Notes: generated by a model from the letters alone, not told the origin. Numbered from the stretch's first letter, positions 41,861 through 51,084 are shown. The stretch: 64,000 nucleotides of DNA from Streptomyces californicus (GCF_000717645.1 NZ_JNZZ01000025.1:21959-85958), one strand, 5' to 3'. Made by a program: numbers and translations.

Positions 41861-43920
41861 GCCCGTCGCGGGACGCGGCCGGGGCGGAGGTGGGCGAGCC
41901 GGGGCACGGTGGGCCGGGGCTCGGAGAGTCCGGTGCGAAGGCGGCTGGTTCGGTGGAGGCCGGTGGGGAGGGGCCCGATACGGAGGGGCCTGATTCGGGG
42001 GAGGCCGGTGCGGAGGCGGACGGGCCGGAGGCGGCCGGCTCGGTGGAAGCCGGCTCGGAGGGGCCTGATTCGGTGGAGGCCGGTGGGGAGGGGCCCGTTA
42101 CGGAGGGGCCCGATACGGGGGAGGCCGGTGCGGAGGTCGTCGGGCGGCTGCCGATGCTCCTGGAGGCGGTTCTCGACGTCGGGAGCGATCTGGAGCTGGG
42201 CTCCACCCTCCAGCAGATCGTGGACACCGCCACCGCGCTGACCGGGGCCCGTCAGGGGGCGCTCGGGGTGCTGGAGCCCGACCGGGACCGGGTCGACGCC
42301 CTCTACACCACCGGTATGACGGAGGCGGAACGGCAGCGCATCGACCTCTTCCCGGACGCCCCCGCCGGAAACCCGGTCCTGGCGGCGTCCGCGCCCGGTG
42401 CCCCCGGCCCGGACCGCGCCCGCGCACCGGACGCCGTACCGGACCGGGCCCCCGCGCCGGGCCCCGTGCGCGACCACACCCCGGGCCCGGCTCCCGTACG
42501 CGACCACACCCCGCCCCCCGCACCGGCCCCGGCACCGGCCCCAGCACCGGACCGCTCCCCCGGTCCTCCGGCGGAAGGCGGCTCCCTGCGGACCCCAATC
42601 GTCGTGCACACCGAGGTGTTCGGCCGGCTCCACCTCTCCGGGAAACCCTCCGGGCCGTTCACCGACATCGATCTGGCCCTGGTGCGGGCCCTGGCCGCCC
42701 AGGCGGGCATCGCGATCGGCAACGCCCGGCTGTACGGGGCGGCCCGCCAGCGGGAGCGCTGGATCGCGGGAGCGGCGGCCGTCACCACGGCCCTGCTGAC
42801 CGGCACCGACGCGGCCGACGCGCTGATGACGGTGGCCGAACGGGCCCGGATACTGGCGGACGCCTCGGCCGGAGTGATCCTCCAGCCCACCGAGGAGGGC
42901 GGCATGGAGATCGTCACCGCGTCCACGCTGGACGACCCGGCAGGCATCGTCGGCACGGTGATCGAGCCCGGCTCCGCCGTCCTGGTGCAGTTGCTCGGCG
43001 GTGAGCCGGTCTTCATCGACGACTCCGCCACCGACCCCCGTATGACCACCGGCGTACGGTCCCGGTTCGGGCCGAGCATGATGCTGCCGTTGCAGAGCGG
43101 CGGGCGGCTCATCGGGACCCTCGCCCTGCCCCGGCGGCGCGGGGACCGGCCGTACACGGATCTGGACCGGCTGCTGGCGACCCAGTTCGCCTCGCAGGCC
43201 GCGCTCGCCCTGGTGCTGGCGGACGCGCAGGCGGACCGGGAGCAGCTCGCGGTGTACGAGGACCGCGACCGGATCGCCCGTGACCTGCACGATCTGGTGG
43301 TGCAGCGGCTCTTCGCCACCGAGATGATGCTGGAGTCGACCCGCCGCAGAGCCGCCGCGGGTGCGAACGGCGGCAGGGGTGGGGGCGAGCCGCCTGCGGA
43401 GACGACGGGGACGCAGGGAACGGAGAGGGCGGAAGGGAGCGGGACGGGGCCGGGTGCGGGGACGGCGCCGGGCGGCGCGGGAGGCGGCGACCGTCCGGGG
43501 GCCGACGCCGGTGACCTGCTGGCCCGCGCGGTGGACGAACTGGACTCCACGATCCAGGAGGTCCGCACCGCGATCTTCGCTCTCCAGCAGCCGCCCGCCG
43601 AGGCTCCGGCCACCTTCCGGGGCCGTGTACTGCGGGAGACCGGCGGCGCGGCGGCGGTGCTCGGCTTCCCGCCGTCGGTGCGGTTCATCGGGGCGGTGGA
43701 CGCGCTGGTGGGCGAGGAGGCGGCCCGGGAACTGCTGGCCGCCCTGCGCGGGGCGCTGGCCGCCGCGCACCGCAGGCCGGGGGTCTCGGCCATCGAGGTG
43801 GAGGTGGACGCCACGGTCCGGCTGCCGGACGGGCGGGCGGGGCTCCGGCTGGTGGTCGCGGACGACGGGCGCGGCGAGGACGGCCGACCGACGACGATGA
43901 CCTGGGAGGCCCCGCTCTGA
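41857..43920 (+). CDS. GAF-domain sensor kinase-like protein with degenerate ATPase domain
   Basis: 687 residues from ATG 41857, overlapping the mbl stop by four bases. Residues ~1-95 are a Gly/Glu low-complexity tract built from repeated GSVEAG.EGPD.. units. GAF domain 1 (~100-300) is interrupted by a Pro/Ala/Asp insert (PAPAPAPAPAPDRSPGP). GAF domain 2 covers ~310-460. The HisKA_3 dimerisation helix with phospho-acceptor His is EDRDRIARDLHDLVVQRLFA. A further Gly/Thr-rich insert splits the kinase. The ATPase part is reduced: the N-box reads LRGALAAAHRRPG, without the ATP-binding Asn, and the chain ends 17 residues after VVADDGRG with no G2 box. DevS/DosS-like by architecture. Coupling to mbl suggests a partner role in wall growth. 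Confidence 0.85.
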   Translation: MSPSRDAAGAEVGEPGHGGPGLGESGAKAAGSVEAGGEGPDTEGPDSGEAGAEADGPEAAGSVEAGSEGPDSVEAGGEGPVTEGPDTGEAGAEVVGRLPMLLEAVLDVGSDLELGSTLQQIVDTATALTGARQGALGVLEPDRDRVDALYTTGMTEAERQRIDLFPDAPAGNPVLAASAPGAPGPDRARAPDAVPDRAPAPGPVRDHTPGPAPVRDHTPPPAPAPAPAPAPDRSPGPPAEGGSLRTPIVVHTEVFGRLHLSGKPSGPFTDIDLALVRALAAQAGIAIGNARLYGAARQRERWIAGAAAVTTALLTGTDAADALMTVAERARILADASAGVILQPTEEGGMEIVTASTLDDPAGIVGTVIEPGSAVLVQLLGGEPVFIDDSATDPRMTTGVRSRFGPSMMLPLQSGGRLIGTLALPRRRGDRPYTDLDRLLATQFASQAALALVLADAQADREQLAVYEDRDRIARDLHDLVVQRLFATEMMLESTRRRAAAGANGGRGGGEPPAETTGTQGTERAEGSGTGPGAGTAPGGAGGGDRPGADAGDLLARAVDELDSTIQEVRTAIFALQQPPAEAPATFRGRVLRETGGAAAVLGFPPSVRFIGAVDALVGEEAARELLAALRGALAAAHRRPGVSAIEVEVDATVRLPDGRAGLRLVVADDGRGEDGRPTTMTWEAPL

Positions 43921-43997
43921 GGCAGAGCCGCGCTGCCGAGCCGCGCTGAGGCCGAGCCGGGCTCGATCGGCGGCTCCGCGGGGCCGCCGCCGCCCTT

Positions 43998-44429
43998 TCA
44001 GTGCTTGGGTGCGGCCCGCAGGGCGATCCGGGTGGTGGAGTGGGCGACGCCCGCCTCGCGTTTCAGCCTCCGCAGCAGGGTGTCCAGCGCCCCCGGGTCG
44101 GCGGCGGTGGCCCGCAGGAGGTAGTCGTGGCCGCCCGTCAGGTGCACCACCTCGGTGATCCCGGGAAGCATCAGCACCGACCGTTCGAACTCCTCGTTCG
44201 TCGTGTCGAGGCGCAACGTCACATCGATGAAGACGACCAGGCCCGATCGGGTGTCGGCGGCCGGGTCGATGATCACGGTGAAGCCCCGGATGACGCCGTC
44301 GCGGCGCATCCGGCGAACCCGGTCGCCGGCCGCGTTGGCGCTGAGCCCCACGCGTGCGCCCAGATCCCGGTACGAGATGCGGGCGTCCTCCTGGAGGATG
44401 CCGAGGATTTCCCTGTCCAGCCGATCCAT
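43998..44429 (-). CDS. Lrp/AsnC-family transcriptional regulator
   Basis: 143 residues from ATG 44429. HTH at the N terminus (LDREILGILQEDARISYRDLGARVGLSANAAGDRVRRM) in two overlapping helices, then the RAM ligand domain (FIDVTLRLDTTNEEFERSVLMLPGITEVVHLTGGHDYLLRA), described here by its landmarks GITEVVHLTGGHDYLL. It would sense an amino acid. Divergent from the NNP-type transporter across 218 bp, so it may control it. Confidence 0.92.
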   Translation of the reverse strand: MDRLDREILGILQEDARISYRDLGARVGLSANAAGDRVRRMRRDGVIRGFTVIIDPAADTRSGLVVFIDVTLRLDTTNEEFERSVLMLPGITEVVHLTGGHDYLLRATAADPGALDTLLRRLKREAGVAHSTTRIALRAAPKH

Positions 44430-44647
44430 ACACCGATTGTCCCAGCTTGAGGCGATATCGGCTGAGGAACGTCCGCCCGTCCGCTGCCTTCGGCCGGGGC
44501 TTGCCCGGCCGCCCGGGTGCCGGGGCGGTATCCGCCGGGGCCACCCAGGAGCCCGGTCGTCGGCCGGTCTCCCCGGCGACCGCCCCGGTCGCCCGGTCGG
44601 CGCAGCCCGGCGGGCCGTCCGGTCCCCCGGCCCGTTGACTGGCCGGT

Positions 44648-45871
44648 GTGGACACCTCTGTGCAGCAGTCCCCCGGACCGCCCGCGCCGACCGGAGCCGG
44701 GCCCTCCCCGGCGGCGTACCGCAACCTCGTCATGGCGACGGTCGGCTTCGCGCTGACCTTCTGGGCGTGGAACCTGATCGCGCCGATGTCCGGGGACTAC
44801 AAGGACCGGCTGGGGCTCAGCTCGTTCCAGCAGTCGTTCCTGGTGGCCGTGCCGGTGCTGGTGGGCTCGCTCGGCCGGATCCCGGTCGGGGCGCTGACCG
44901 ACAAGTACGGCGCGAAGCTGATGTTCCCGCTGGTCTCGGCGCTGACGATCGTGCCGGTACTGCTGCTGATCCCGGCGAAGAACTCGTACGGGGCGATGCT
45001 GGCGGTGGGCTTCCTGCTGGGACTCGGCGGGACGACGTTCGCGATCGGCGTTCCGCTGGTCAACGCGTGGTTCCCGCCGCGCAAGCGGGGCTTCGCCCTG
45101 GGCGTGTTCGGGATGGGCATGGGCGGAGTGGCGCTGTCGGGCTACTTCACTCCGCGCATCGCGAAGCACGGCGACAACCTGCCCTTCCTCGTGGTCGCGG
45201 GGGCGCTGGTGGTGTACGCGCTGCTGGCCGCCGTCCTGGTCAGCGACCACCCGGGCCGGAAGGTCCCCACGGACACGCTGGCGCACCGGCTCGGCGGGGC
45301 CGCGAGGCTGCGGGTGACGTGGGAGCTGTCGGCGCTGTACGCGATCGGCTTCGGCGGAATCGTGGCGTTCGGGGTCTACCTGCCGACGTATCTGAAGACC
45401 TGGTACGCGATGTCGCCGACCGAGGCAGGCACGAAGGCGGCCGGGTTCGCGCTGGTCACGGTGGTCTTCCGGCCGATCGGCGGCTGGCTCTCGGACCGGG
45501 TCCACCCGGCGCTGGTGACCGCCGGAGCGCTGCTGCTGGCCGCGCTGATGGCGGTCGTGCAGGCTTTCGAGCCGCCGCTGGACCCGATCGGCACGATCGC
45601 CCTGCTGGCGATGGCGGCCGGGCTCGGCACCGCGAGCGGCAGCGTGTTCGCCCTGGTCTCGCAGGTCACTCCGCAGCCGAAGGTGGGCAGCGTGACGGGC
45701 ATCGTCGGGGCGATGGGCGGGCTCGGCGGTTTCGTGCCGCCCCTGGTGATGGGCGCGATCTACAGCGCCAAGGACAGTTACGCGATCGGCTTCATGCTGC
45801 TGTCGGACCTGGCGCTGGCGGGGTGCGTGTACGCGTACGGGCGGATGAGGAACATCCGGGGCGACGGATGA
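44648..45871 (+). CDS. MFS transporter of the NarK/NNP (nitrate-nitrite) type
   Basis: 407 residues from GTG 44648. Twelve hydrophobic segments can be counted. NNP-type signatures occur: FWAWNLIAPMSGDYKDRLGLSSFQQS near the start, RIPVGALTDKYGAK and GFLLGLGGTTFAIGVPLVNAWFPPRKRG, FGMGMGGVALSG. NNP carriers move nitrate or nitrite; the glycine-rich nitrate motif is only partly preserved, and no nitrate reductase gene is near, so another small anion such as malonate could be the substrate (matB is next). About ten bases pass before a small gap to matB. Confidence 0.82.
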   Translation: MDTSVQQSPGPPAPTGAGPSPAAYRNLVMATVGFALTFWAWNLIAPMSGDYKDRLGLSSFQQSFLVAVPVLVGSLGRIPVGALTDKYGAKLMFPLVSALTIVPVLLLIPAKNSYGAMLAVGFLLGLGGTTFAIGVPLVNAWFPPRKRGFALGVFGMGMGGVALSGYFTPRIAKHGDNLPFLVVAGALVVYALLAAVLVSDHPGRKVPTDTLAHRLGGAARLRVTWELSALYAIGFGGIVAFGVYLPTYLKTWYAMSPTEAGTKAAGFALVTVVFRPIGGWLSDRVHPALVTAGALLLAALMAVVQAFEPPLDPIGTIALLAMAAGLGTASGSVFALVSQVTPQPKVGSVTGIVGAMGGLGGFVPPLVMGAIYSAKDSYAIGFMLLSDLALAGCVYAYGRMRNIRGDG

Positions 45872-46004
45872 GCCACCGGGCGGGCCTCCGACGGAAGATC
45901 CCGCTTTCATCCGGTCGGGCATGGTTCGGACCGGGTGCGTGACGCTCCCCTCATAGGCGGCCGGGGCCGGGCGGGAGCCGGTGGGACGTCCTAGGCTTCC
46001 CGGC

Positions 46005-47549
46005 GTGACCTCCCTCCTTCTCCCCGCGCTCCAGTCCCCCACCGGCCCGGCGGCCTCGCGGGAGGCCGTCCGCTTCGGCGACCTCTCCCTGACCTACGGC
46101 CGGCTGGCCGAGGCGTCCGCCGCGCTCGCCACCCGTATCGCGGACGCGGGCCGCGTCGCCGTCTGGGCCACACCGACGCCCGCGACGGTGCTCGCGGTGG
46201 TGGCGGCGCTGCGCGCCGGGGTCCCGGCGGTGCCGCTCAACCCGCGTACCGGAGAGCGGGAGTTGGCGCACATCCTGGCCGACAGCGCACCCACGGCCGT
46301 CATGGCGGGGCCGGACGACGTACTGCCGCCCGCGCTGGAGAAGCTGCGCCGGGTGACGGTGGACGCGCGGACGGCGGGAACGCCCGGGGCGGTGGCGGGG
46401 TCGGGCTCGCTCACGCCCGGGGGCACGGAGCCCGGGACGGCGGGGCCCGGTTCGGCAGCGGCGGCGGGCGACGCGGCCGGCCCCGAGGCTCCCGCCCTCG
46501 TCGTCTACACCTCCGGCACCACCGGTCCGCCGAAGGGGGCGGTCCTCCCCCGGCGGGCCGTCGCCGCCTCCCTGGACGCGCTGGAGGACGCCTGGGGGTG
46601 GACCGGCGACGACGTCCTGGTCCACGCGCTGCCGTTGTTCCACGTGCACGGCCTGATCCTGGGCGTCCTCGGCCCGCTGCGGCGCGGCGGGTCCGTACGC
46701 CACCTGGGGAAGTTCTCACCGGACGGCGTGGCCCGGGAGCTGGCGTCGGGCGGGACCATGCTGTTCGGGGTCCCGACGATGTACCACCGGCTGGCGGAGG
46801 TGCTGGACGGATCGGGGGACGCCGCTGAACGGGACGCGCTGGCACGGGCGTTGGCCGGGGCCCGGCTGCTGGTCTCCGGGTCGGCGGCGCTGCCCGTGCA
46901 CGACCACGAGCGCATCGCGGCGGCGACCGGGCGGCGCGTGATCGAGCGGTACGGGATGACGGAGACCCTGATGAACACGGGCATCCGGGCGGACGGGGCC
47001 TCCCGCCCCGGCACGGTCGGCCCTCCGCTCGCCGGGGTCCGACTGCGCCTGGTGGAGGACGACGGCACGGTGCTCGACGCCCCCGGGGCGATCGGGGAGA
47101 TCCAGGTCCGGGGCCCGAACCTGTTCACCGGCTACCTCAACCGTCCCGACGCCACCGCCGCGGCGCTCACGGCGGACGGCTACTTCCGTACGGGCGACGT
47201 CGGCACCGTGGACGAGGACGGCTACGTCACCCTCGTCGGGCGCAAGGCCACCGACCTGATCAAGAGCGGCGGCTACAAGATCGGCGCGGGTGAGATCGAG
47301 AACGCGCTCCTGGCCCACCCCGGGGTCCGGGAGGCGGCGGTGACGGGCGAGGCGGACCCGGACCTCGGCGAGCGGGTCGTCGCCTGGGTGGTCCCCGCCG
47401 CCCCCGACTCTCCGCCCTCCGCCGAAGAGTTGGCGGATCACGTGGCGGCCCAACTCGCCCCGCACAAGCGCCCGCGCACCGTGCGCTATCTGGACGCCCT
47501 GCCCCGCAACGACCTGGGCAAGATCATGAAGAGGTCGCTCCGTGCCTGA
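46005..47549 (+). CDS. matB: Malonyl-CoA synthetase MatB (acyl-CoA synthetase)
   Basis: 514 residues from GTG 46005 (TSLLLPALQSPTGPA, the family start). It activates malonate, and often methylmalonate, with ATP and CoA to form extender units. AMP-binding motif VVYTSGTTGPPKGAVLPRRA; RYGMTETLMNTGIRADG; DGYFRTGDVGTVDEDGYV; catalytic Lys near the end in RNDLGKIMKRSL. The region RRGGSVRHLGKFS and DHERIAAATGRRVIERYG match MatB of S. coelicolor (SCO2444) closely as remembered. Its end overlaps the carboxyltransferase start by 8 bp. Supplies malonyl-CoA to the fatty-acid and polyketide pool. Confidence 0.9.
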   Translation: MTSLLLPALQSPTGPAASREAVRFGDLSLTYGRLAEASAALATRIADAGRVAVWATPTPATVLAVVAALRAGVPAVPLNPRTGERELAHILADSAPTAVMAGPDDVLPPALEKLRRVTVDARTAGTPGAVAGSGSLTPGGTEPGTAGPGSAAAAGDAAGPEAPALVVYTSGTTGPPKGAVLPRRAVAASLDALEDAWGWTGDDVLVHALPLFHVHGLILGVLGPLRRGGSVRHLGKFSPDGVARELASGGTMLFGVPTMYHRLAEVLDGSGDAAERDALARALAGARLLVSGSAALPVHDHERIAAATGRRVIERYGMTETLMNTGIRADGASRPGTVGPPLAGVRLRLVEDDGTVLDAPGAIGEIQVRGPNLFTGYLNRPDATAAALTADGYFRTGDVGTVDEDGYVTLVGRKATDLIKSGGYKIGAGEIENALLAHPGVREAAVTGEADPDLGERVVAWVVPAAPDSPPSAEELADHVAAQLAPHKRPRTVRYLDALPRNDLGKIMKRSLRA

Positions 47550-47595
47550 CGTGCCTGAAGTGCCTGGCGTGCCTGGCGTGCCTGGCGTGCCTGAC
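47542..47595 (+). repeat. Six 9-bp direct repeats at the carboxyltransferase start, each opening with GTG
   Basis: GTGCCTGRM units at 47542, 47551, 47560, 47569, 47578 and 47587 encode VPx-VPx-VPG-VPG-VPG-VPD in frame. Three of the units are identical. Each GTG could start translation, so the repeat count changes the N-terminal length and start choice but not the frame. Confidence 0.85.
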
Positions 47596-49107
47596 GAGAA
47601 TCCCGCTCCGGACTCCGCTTCCGCCCCTCCCCCGGCGACGGCCCGGGAGATGATCGCACTGCTCACCGGCGCGACGGCCTTCACCGAGCACCGCCCGCCG
47701 CCGCGCCCCCGGCCGCCGGACGGGCCGCTGGGCTGGGCAGGGTACGACGCGGCTCGGAGACGTGCCGCGGACCGGACCGGCGAGGAAGAGTCGGTGGTGT
47801 ACGGCACCGGATCGGTCGGGGGCCGCGCCTGCGTCCTGCTCTCCTTCGAATTCGGCTTCCTGGGCGGCTCGTTGGGCGGCCCGACGGGTGACCGGCTGAC
47901 GGCGGCGTACGAACTGGCCCTGACCCGGCGGCTGCCACTGCTCGCCCTGGTCGCCACCGGGGGCAGCCGGATGCAGGAGGGGATGGTCGCGCTCACCCAA
48001 CTCCAGCGCGTGGCCGCCGCGTCCGTCCGACTGCGGGCCGCCGGAATCCCGCAGATCGCGGTGGTCCGCGACCCGACGACGGGTGGCGGCTGGGCCACGG
48101 TGGGCGCGGGCGCCGATGTGGTGCTGGCGCTGCCGGGCGCGCAGATCGGCTTCGCCGGTTCCCGGGTGCGGCCGCCGGACGCCGATCCGTACGCGTACAG
48201 CGCCGAGGGGCAGTTCGCGGCGGGCCAGGTGGACGCGGTCGTCCCGCCCGGCGAACTGGCCACGGCGGTGGCGCACTGGCTGCACGCCCTCGGCCCGCAC
48301 GAAGCGCTCCCACCGGCCCCGGTACCCCGCGCGCTGCCGCCGGCCGGTGAGCCGCCCCGTACGGAAGCGGCGGACGCCGGCACGGTGGAAGCGGCGGTTA
48401 CGAAACCGGCGGACGCCGCCACGGAGGGAACGGCCGACACGGAACCGGCAAACGCCGGCACGGAGGGAGCGGCCGGCGCGGGATCGACTCCCCGGCTCCC
48501 CGCCACCGGCCGGGAGGCGGTGGCGCGGGCCCGGGATCCCCGGCGGCCGCGCGCGGAGGCGTACCTGGCCGATTGCTTCCCCGTACGGCTCCCCCTCCAC
48601 GGGGACAGGTCCGGCGGTACGGACCCGGGGCTGCTGACCGGCTTCGGGCTGCGCGCGGACGGGCACCCGGTCGCGTACGTGGCCCAGTGCGGGACCCCGA
48701 CCCGCCCCGCCGGCTACCGTGCGGCGGCCCGCACGATCCGGCTGGCGGACCGGCTCGGCGTCCCCGTGCTCACCCTGGTCGACACCCCGGGCGCGGCCAA
48801 CGACGCCGAGGCGGAGCGGGCGGGCGCGGGCGCGGCCATCGCGGACGCCTTCGCGGCCATCGCGGCGGCCCGGGTGCCGGTGACGACGCTGGTGATCGGC
48901 GAGGGCGGATCGGGTGGGGCGCTGGCGCTCGCCTCGCCGGACAACACCCATGTCACGGCGGACAGTTACTTCTCGGTGATCGCCCCGGAACTGGCCGCGG
49001 CGATCCTCAAGCGCGCCCCGTCCGAGACCGGCGCGACCGCCGACCAGCTCCGCCTGCGCCCGCAGGACCTCGTGGAGCTGGGGATCGCGCGCTCGATCGT
49101 CACGTAG
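47542..49107 (+). CDS. Acyl-CoA carboxyltransferase-like protein (both halves fused)
   Basis: 521 residues from GTG 47542, overlapping matB. Crotonase-fold carboxyltransferase. N-half: ATGGSRMQEGMVALTQLQRV and RDPTTGGGWATVGAGADVVLALPGAQIGFAGSR. C-half: FPVRLPLHGDRSGGTDPGLL, PVLTLVDTPGA, and IGEGGSGGALALASPDNTHV. The two GG...A oxyanion-type motifs of AccD/PccB-like beta subunits or of malonate-decarboxylase carboxyltransferases are present. A ~60-residue Ala/Glu/Thr-rich linker joins the halves. No biotin carboxylase is adjacent. Coupling to matB suggests it acts on malonyl- or methylmalonyl-CoA. Confidence 0.82.
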   Translation: MPDVPEVPGVPGVPGVPDENPAPDSASAPPPATAREMIALLTGATAFTEHRPPPRPRPPDGPLGWAGYDAARRRAADRTGEEESVVYGTGSVGGRACVLLSFEFGFLGGSLGGPTGDRLTAAYELALTRRLPLLALVATGGSRMQEGMVALTQLQRVAAASVRLRAAGIPQIAVVRDPTTGGGWATVGAGADVVLALPGAQIGFAGSRVRPPDADPYAYSAEGQFAAGQVDAVVPPGELATAVAHWLHALGPHEALPPAPVPRALPPAGEPPRTEAADAGTVEAAVTKPADAATEGTADTEPANAGTEGAAGAGSTPRLPATGREAVARARDPRRPRAEAYLADCFPVRLPLHGDRSGGTDPGLLTGFGLRADGHPVAYVAQCGTPTRPAGYRAAARTIRLADRLGVPVLTLVDTPGAANDAEAERAGAGAAIADAFAAIAAARVPVTTLVIGEGGSGGALALASPDNTHVTADSYFSVIAPELAAAILKRAPSETGATADQLRLRPQDLVELGIARSIVT

Positions 49108-49114
49108 CACGCGC

Positions 49115-50380
49115 TCACGGCTGCGGGTCGCGGGCGTCGTAGCGGGCGAAGGCGCGCCACTTGAGCGCGAGCAGGGCGACGCCGGTCACGCACAGGACGC
49201 CGCCGCCGGTGACGGCGACGGCGGGCGAGGCGAGGTCGGCGACCGAGCCCGCCAGGAAGTCCCCGAGGCGGGGCCCGCCCGCCACGACGACGATGAACAC
49301 GCCCTGGAGCCGGCCGCGCAGTTCGTCGGGGACGGCCGCCTGGAGCATGGTGTTGCGGAAGACCATGGAGACGGTGTCGGCGCACCCGGCGAGGGCCAGG
49401 AACAGCAGCCCGAGCCAGAGGTTGCGGGTCAGCCCGAAGACGGCGATGGCGGCGCCCCAGGAGCCCACGGCCAGCAGGATCGCGAGCCCGTGCCGCCGGA
49501 TTCGGCCCAGCCAGCCGGAGAACACCCCGCCGAGCAGCGCGCCCAGGGCCGGTGCGGCGACGAGCAGTCCGGTGGTCCGCGCGTCACCCCCGTACCAGAG
49601 GACGGCGACGACCGGGAAGAGGGCACGGGGGTGGGCGAGGACCATGGCGCACAGGTCGGTGAAGAAGGTCATCCGCAGATTGGGCCGGGTCCCGAGGAAG
49701 CGCAGCCCGTCCAGGACGGAGGCCCGCTTGCGCGCCTCTCCGTCCTTGCGGTCGGGCAGCATCGAGGGCATGCGCCACATCGCGTACAGGGAGGCGGTGA
49801 AGCAGACGGCGTCCACCGTGTACGCGGCCCGGTAGCCCCACCAGCCGACGATCAGGCCGCCAAGCATCGGCCCGACGAGGGTGCCCGTCGTACTGGTCAT
49901 GGTGGTCAACGCGTTGGCGGCGGGCAGCTGTTCGGCCGGGAGCAGCCGGGCGATCATCGAGGCGCGGGCGGGCGCGTTGAGGGCGAAGCAGACGGCTTGG
50001 AGGGCGACGATCGCGTACAGCAGACCGACGTGCTCGACACCCACGAGGGCCGACGCCACCAGGACGACGGAGAGGGTGAACGACCCGAGGGCGCTGAACA
50101 GTCCGAGCTTGCGCCGGTCGACGGTGTCGGCGACGGCCCCGCCGTAAAGCCCGAACACGATGAGCGGCACGAGCGAGCAGAACCCGATGAGCCCGACGGA
50201 GAACGCGGACCCGGTGATGTCGTAGACCTGGAGCGAGACGGCCAGCGCCGTCATGCCCTGCCCGATCCAGGACACGGTGTTCCCGAACCAGAGCCGCCGG
50301 TAGGCGGGCGAGGTCCGCAGGGGCGTGAGGTCGGCGAGTATATGGGTGCGTCGTGCACGCGGTTCGGCTGTTTCGGTCAC
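49115..50380 (-). CDS. MFS transporter, EntS-like exporter family
   Basis: About 421 residues from GTG 50380 (TETAEPRARRTHILADLTPLR); GTG 50410 would add ten residues. Neither has a ribosome site, so it may be leaderless. Typical MFS_3 pattern: SPAYRRLWFGNTVSWIGQGMTALAVSLQVYDITGSA, GLYGGAVADTVDRRKL, NAPARASMIARLLPAEQLPAANAL and QAAVPDELRGRLQGVF. Twelve helices predicted. The group exports small molecules such as siderophores or drugs. It converges on the carboxyltransferase with 7 bp between. Confidence 0.88.
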   Translation of the reverse strand: MTETAEPRARRTHILADLTPLRTSPAYRRLWFGNTVSWIGQGMTALAVSLQVYDITGSAFSVGLIGFCSLVPLIVFGLYGGAVADTVDRRKLGLFSALGSFTLSVVLVASALVGVEHVGLLYAIVALQAVCFALNAPARASMIARLLPAEQLPAANALTTMTSTTGTLVGPMLGGLIVGWWGYRAAYTVDAVCFTASLYAMWRMPSMLPDRKDGEARKRASVLDGLRFLGTRPNLRMTFFTDLCAMVLAHPRALFPVVAVLWYGGDARTTGLLVAAPALGALLGGVFSGWLGRIRRHGLAILLAVGSWGAAIAVFGLTRNLWLGLLFLALAGCADTVSMVFRNTMLQAAVPDELRGRLQGVFIVVVAGGPRLGDFLAGSVADLASPAVAVTGGGVLCVTGVALLALKWRAFARYDARDPQP

Positions 50381-50701
50381 AGGGGATGGTAGCCGCGCCC
50401 TTCCGACCACGGGACGCCAGGCATCCGATCACAGGGGCGGACCGGCTCCCCCGGCACCGAGCGGCTTCCGGCATCCGCTTCCCGTACGGGCAAGGAGTCG
50501 CCAGACGGCCCTGTCCTCGTCCCGGCCACCGGGCGGTACCGGGACATCGGAATAAGCCGAACGCCCTCCGACCGCGTCACCCACCAGTAGGCCGCGCGCC
50601 GTCGGCCCGCCATTCCTCACGTCCGCCCGGCACCGCCGCGCACGAAATACCCCCGAAAACACGTATCCCCAGGCCAGAACGATTCTGCCTGGGGAAGACG
50701 G
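50381..50701. other. Gap without a gene
   Basis: 321 bases between the exporter start and the tRNA. No frame has protein-like character or a ribosome site. It may hold the exporter promoter; the last ~60 bases before the tRNA are AT-richer (ACGAAATACCCCCGAAAACACG). Confidence 0.4.
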
Positions 50702-50775
50702 TGGGGCGGGTGGGACTCGAACCCACGGCCGACGGATTATGAGTCCGCTGCTCTAACCGGCTGAGCTACCGCCCC
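50702..50775 (-). tRNA. tRNA with anticodon CAT (Met elongator or Ile2)
   Basis: Minus-strand sequence folds as a full cloverleaf: acceptor GGGGCGG with CCGCCCC, D arm GCTCAGCCGGTTAGAGC, anticodon arm GCGGA-CTCATAA-TCCGT, T arm GTGGG-TTCGAGT-CCCAC, discriminator A. No CCA is encoded. It lacks initiator features (first pair mismatch). Met elongator and lysidine-modified Ile(CAT) cannot be separated by eye. Confidence 0.93.
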
Positions 50776-50935
50776 GTTTCGGCGTGGCGCGTACATGTGT
50801 GCGCCCCGTCTGCCGCAGCATAGCCGGTCATACGATCTCTTGCTTCGGATGCTCGACTTCGCCTGATCTTGAGGACGGCGCTGCGTGCTGCCCGGTTGCG
50901 GTCAGGGCGAAGGACACCCCAACGAGTGATCGCGG

Positions 50936-50961
50936 GGCCCTCCCGCCGGGGTGGGAGGGCC
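50936..50961. terminator. Hairpin between tRNA genes
   Basis: GGCCCTCCC (50936-50944) pairs with GGGAGGGCC (50953-50961) around an eight-base loop, in the spacer upstream of the tRNA(CAT) gene on the minus strand. A possible second terminator. Confidence 0.5.
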
Positions 50962-50979
50962 GGTCCCGGCCAGACGCGA

Positions 50980-51003
50980 AAGAGGACCCCGCAGGGTCCT
51001 CTT
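50980..51003 (-). terminator. Terminator of the tRNA-Asn pair
   Basis: AAGAGGACCC pairs with GGGTCCTCTT (10-bp perfect stem, loop CGCA), eight bases beyond the 3' end of the tRNA-Asn gene. Confidence 0.85.
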
Positions 51004-51011
51004 CCGTTCCG

Positions 51012-51084
51012 CTCCCCCGACTGGACTCGAACCAGTAACCCTCCGGTTAACAGCCGAATGCTCTGCCAATTGAGCTACAGGGGA
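51012..51084 (-). tRNA. tRNA-Asn (GTT), copy 1
   Basis: Acceptor TCCCCTG with CGGGGGA, D arm GCTCAATTGGCAGAGC, anticodon arm TTCGG-CTGTTAA-CCGGA, T arm TACTGG-TTCGAGT-CCAGT. It differs from copy 2 only in the outer anticodon-stem pairs and adjacent variable-region bases. Discriminator G. Confidence 0.95.

Noticed and set aside
50702..50775. Initiator tRNA-fMet
   Set aside because: The acceptor is fully paired from position 1, whereas initiator tRNAs have an unpaired first base and GC-rich anticodon stem; so it is Met elongator or Ile(CAT).
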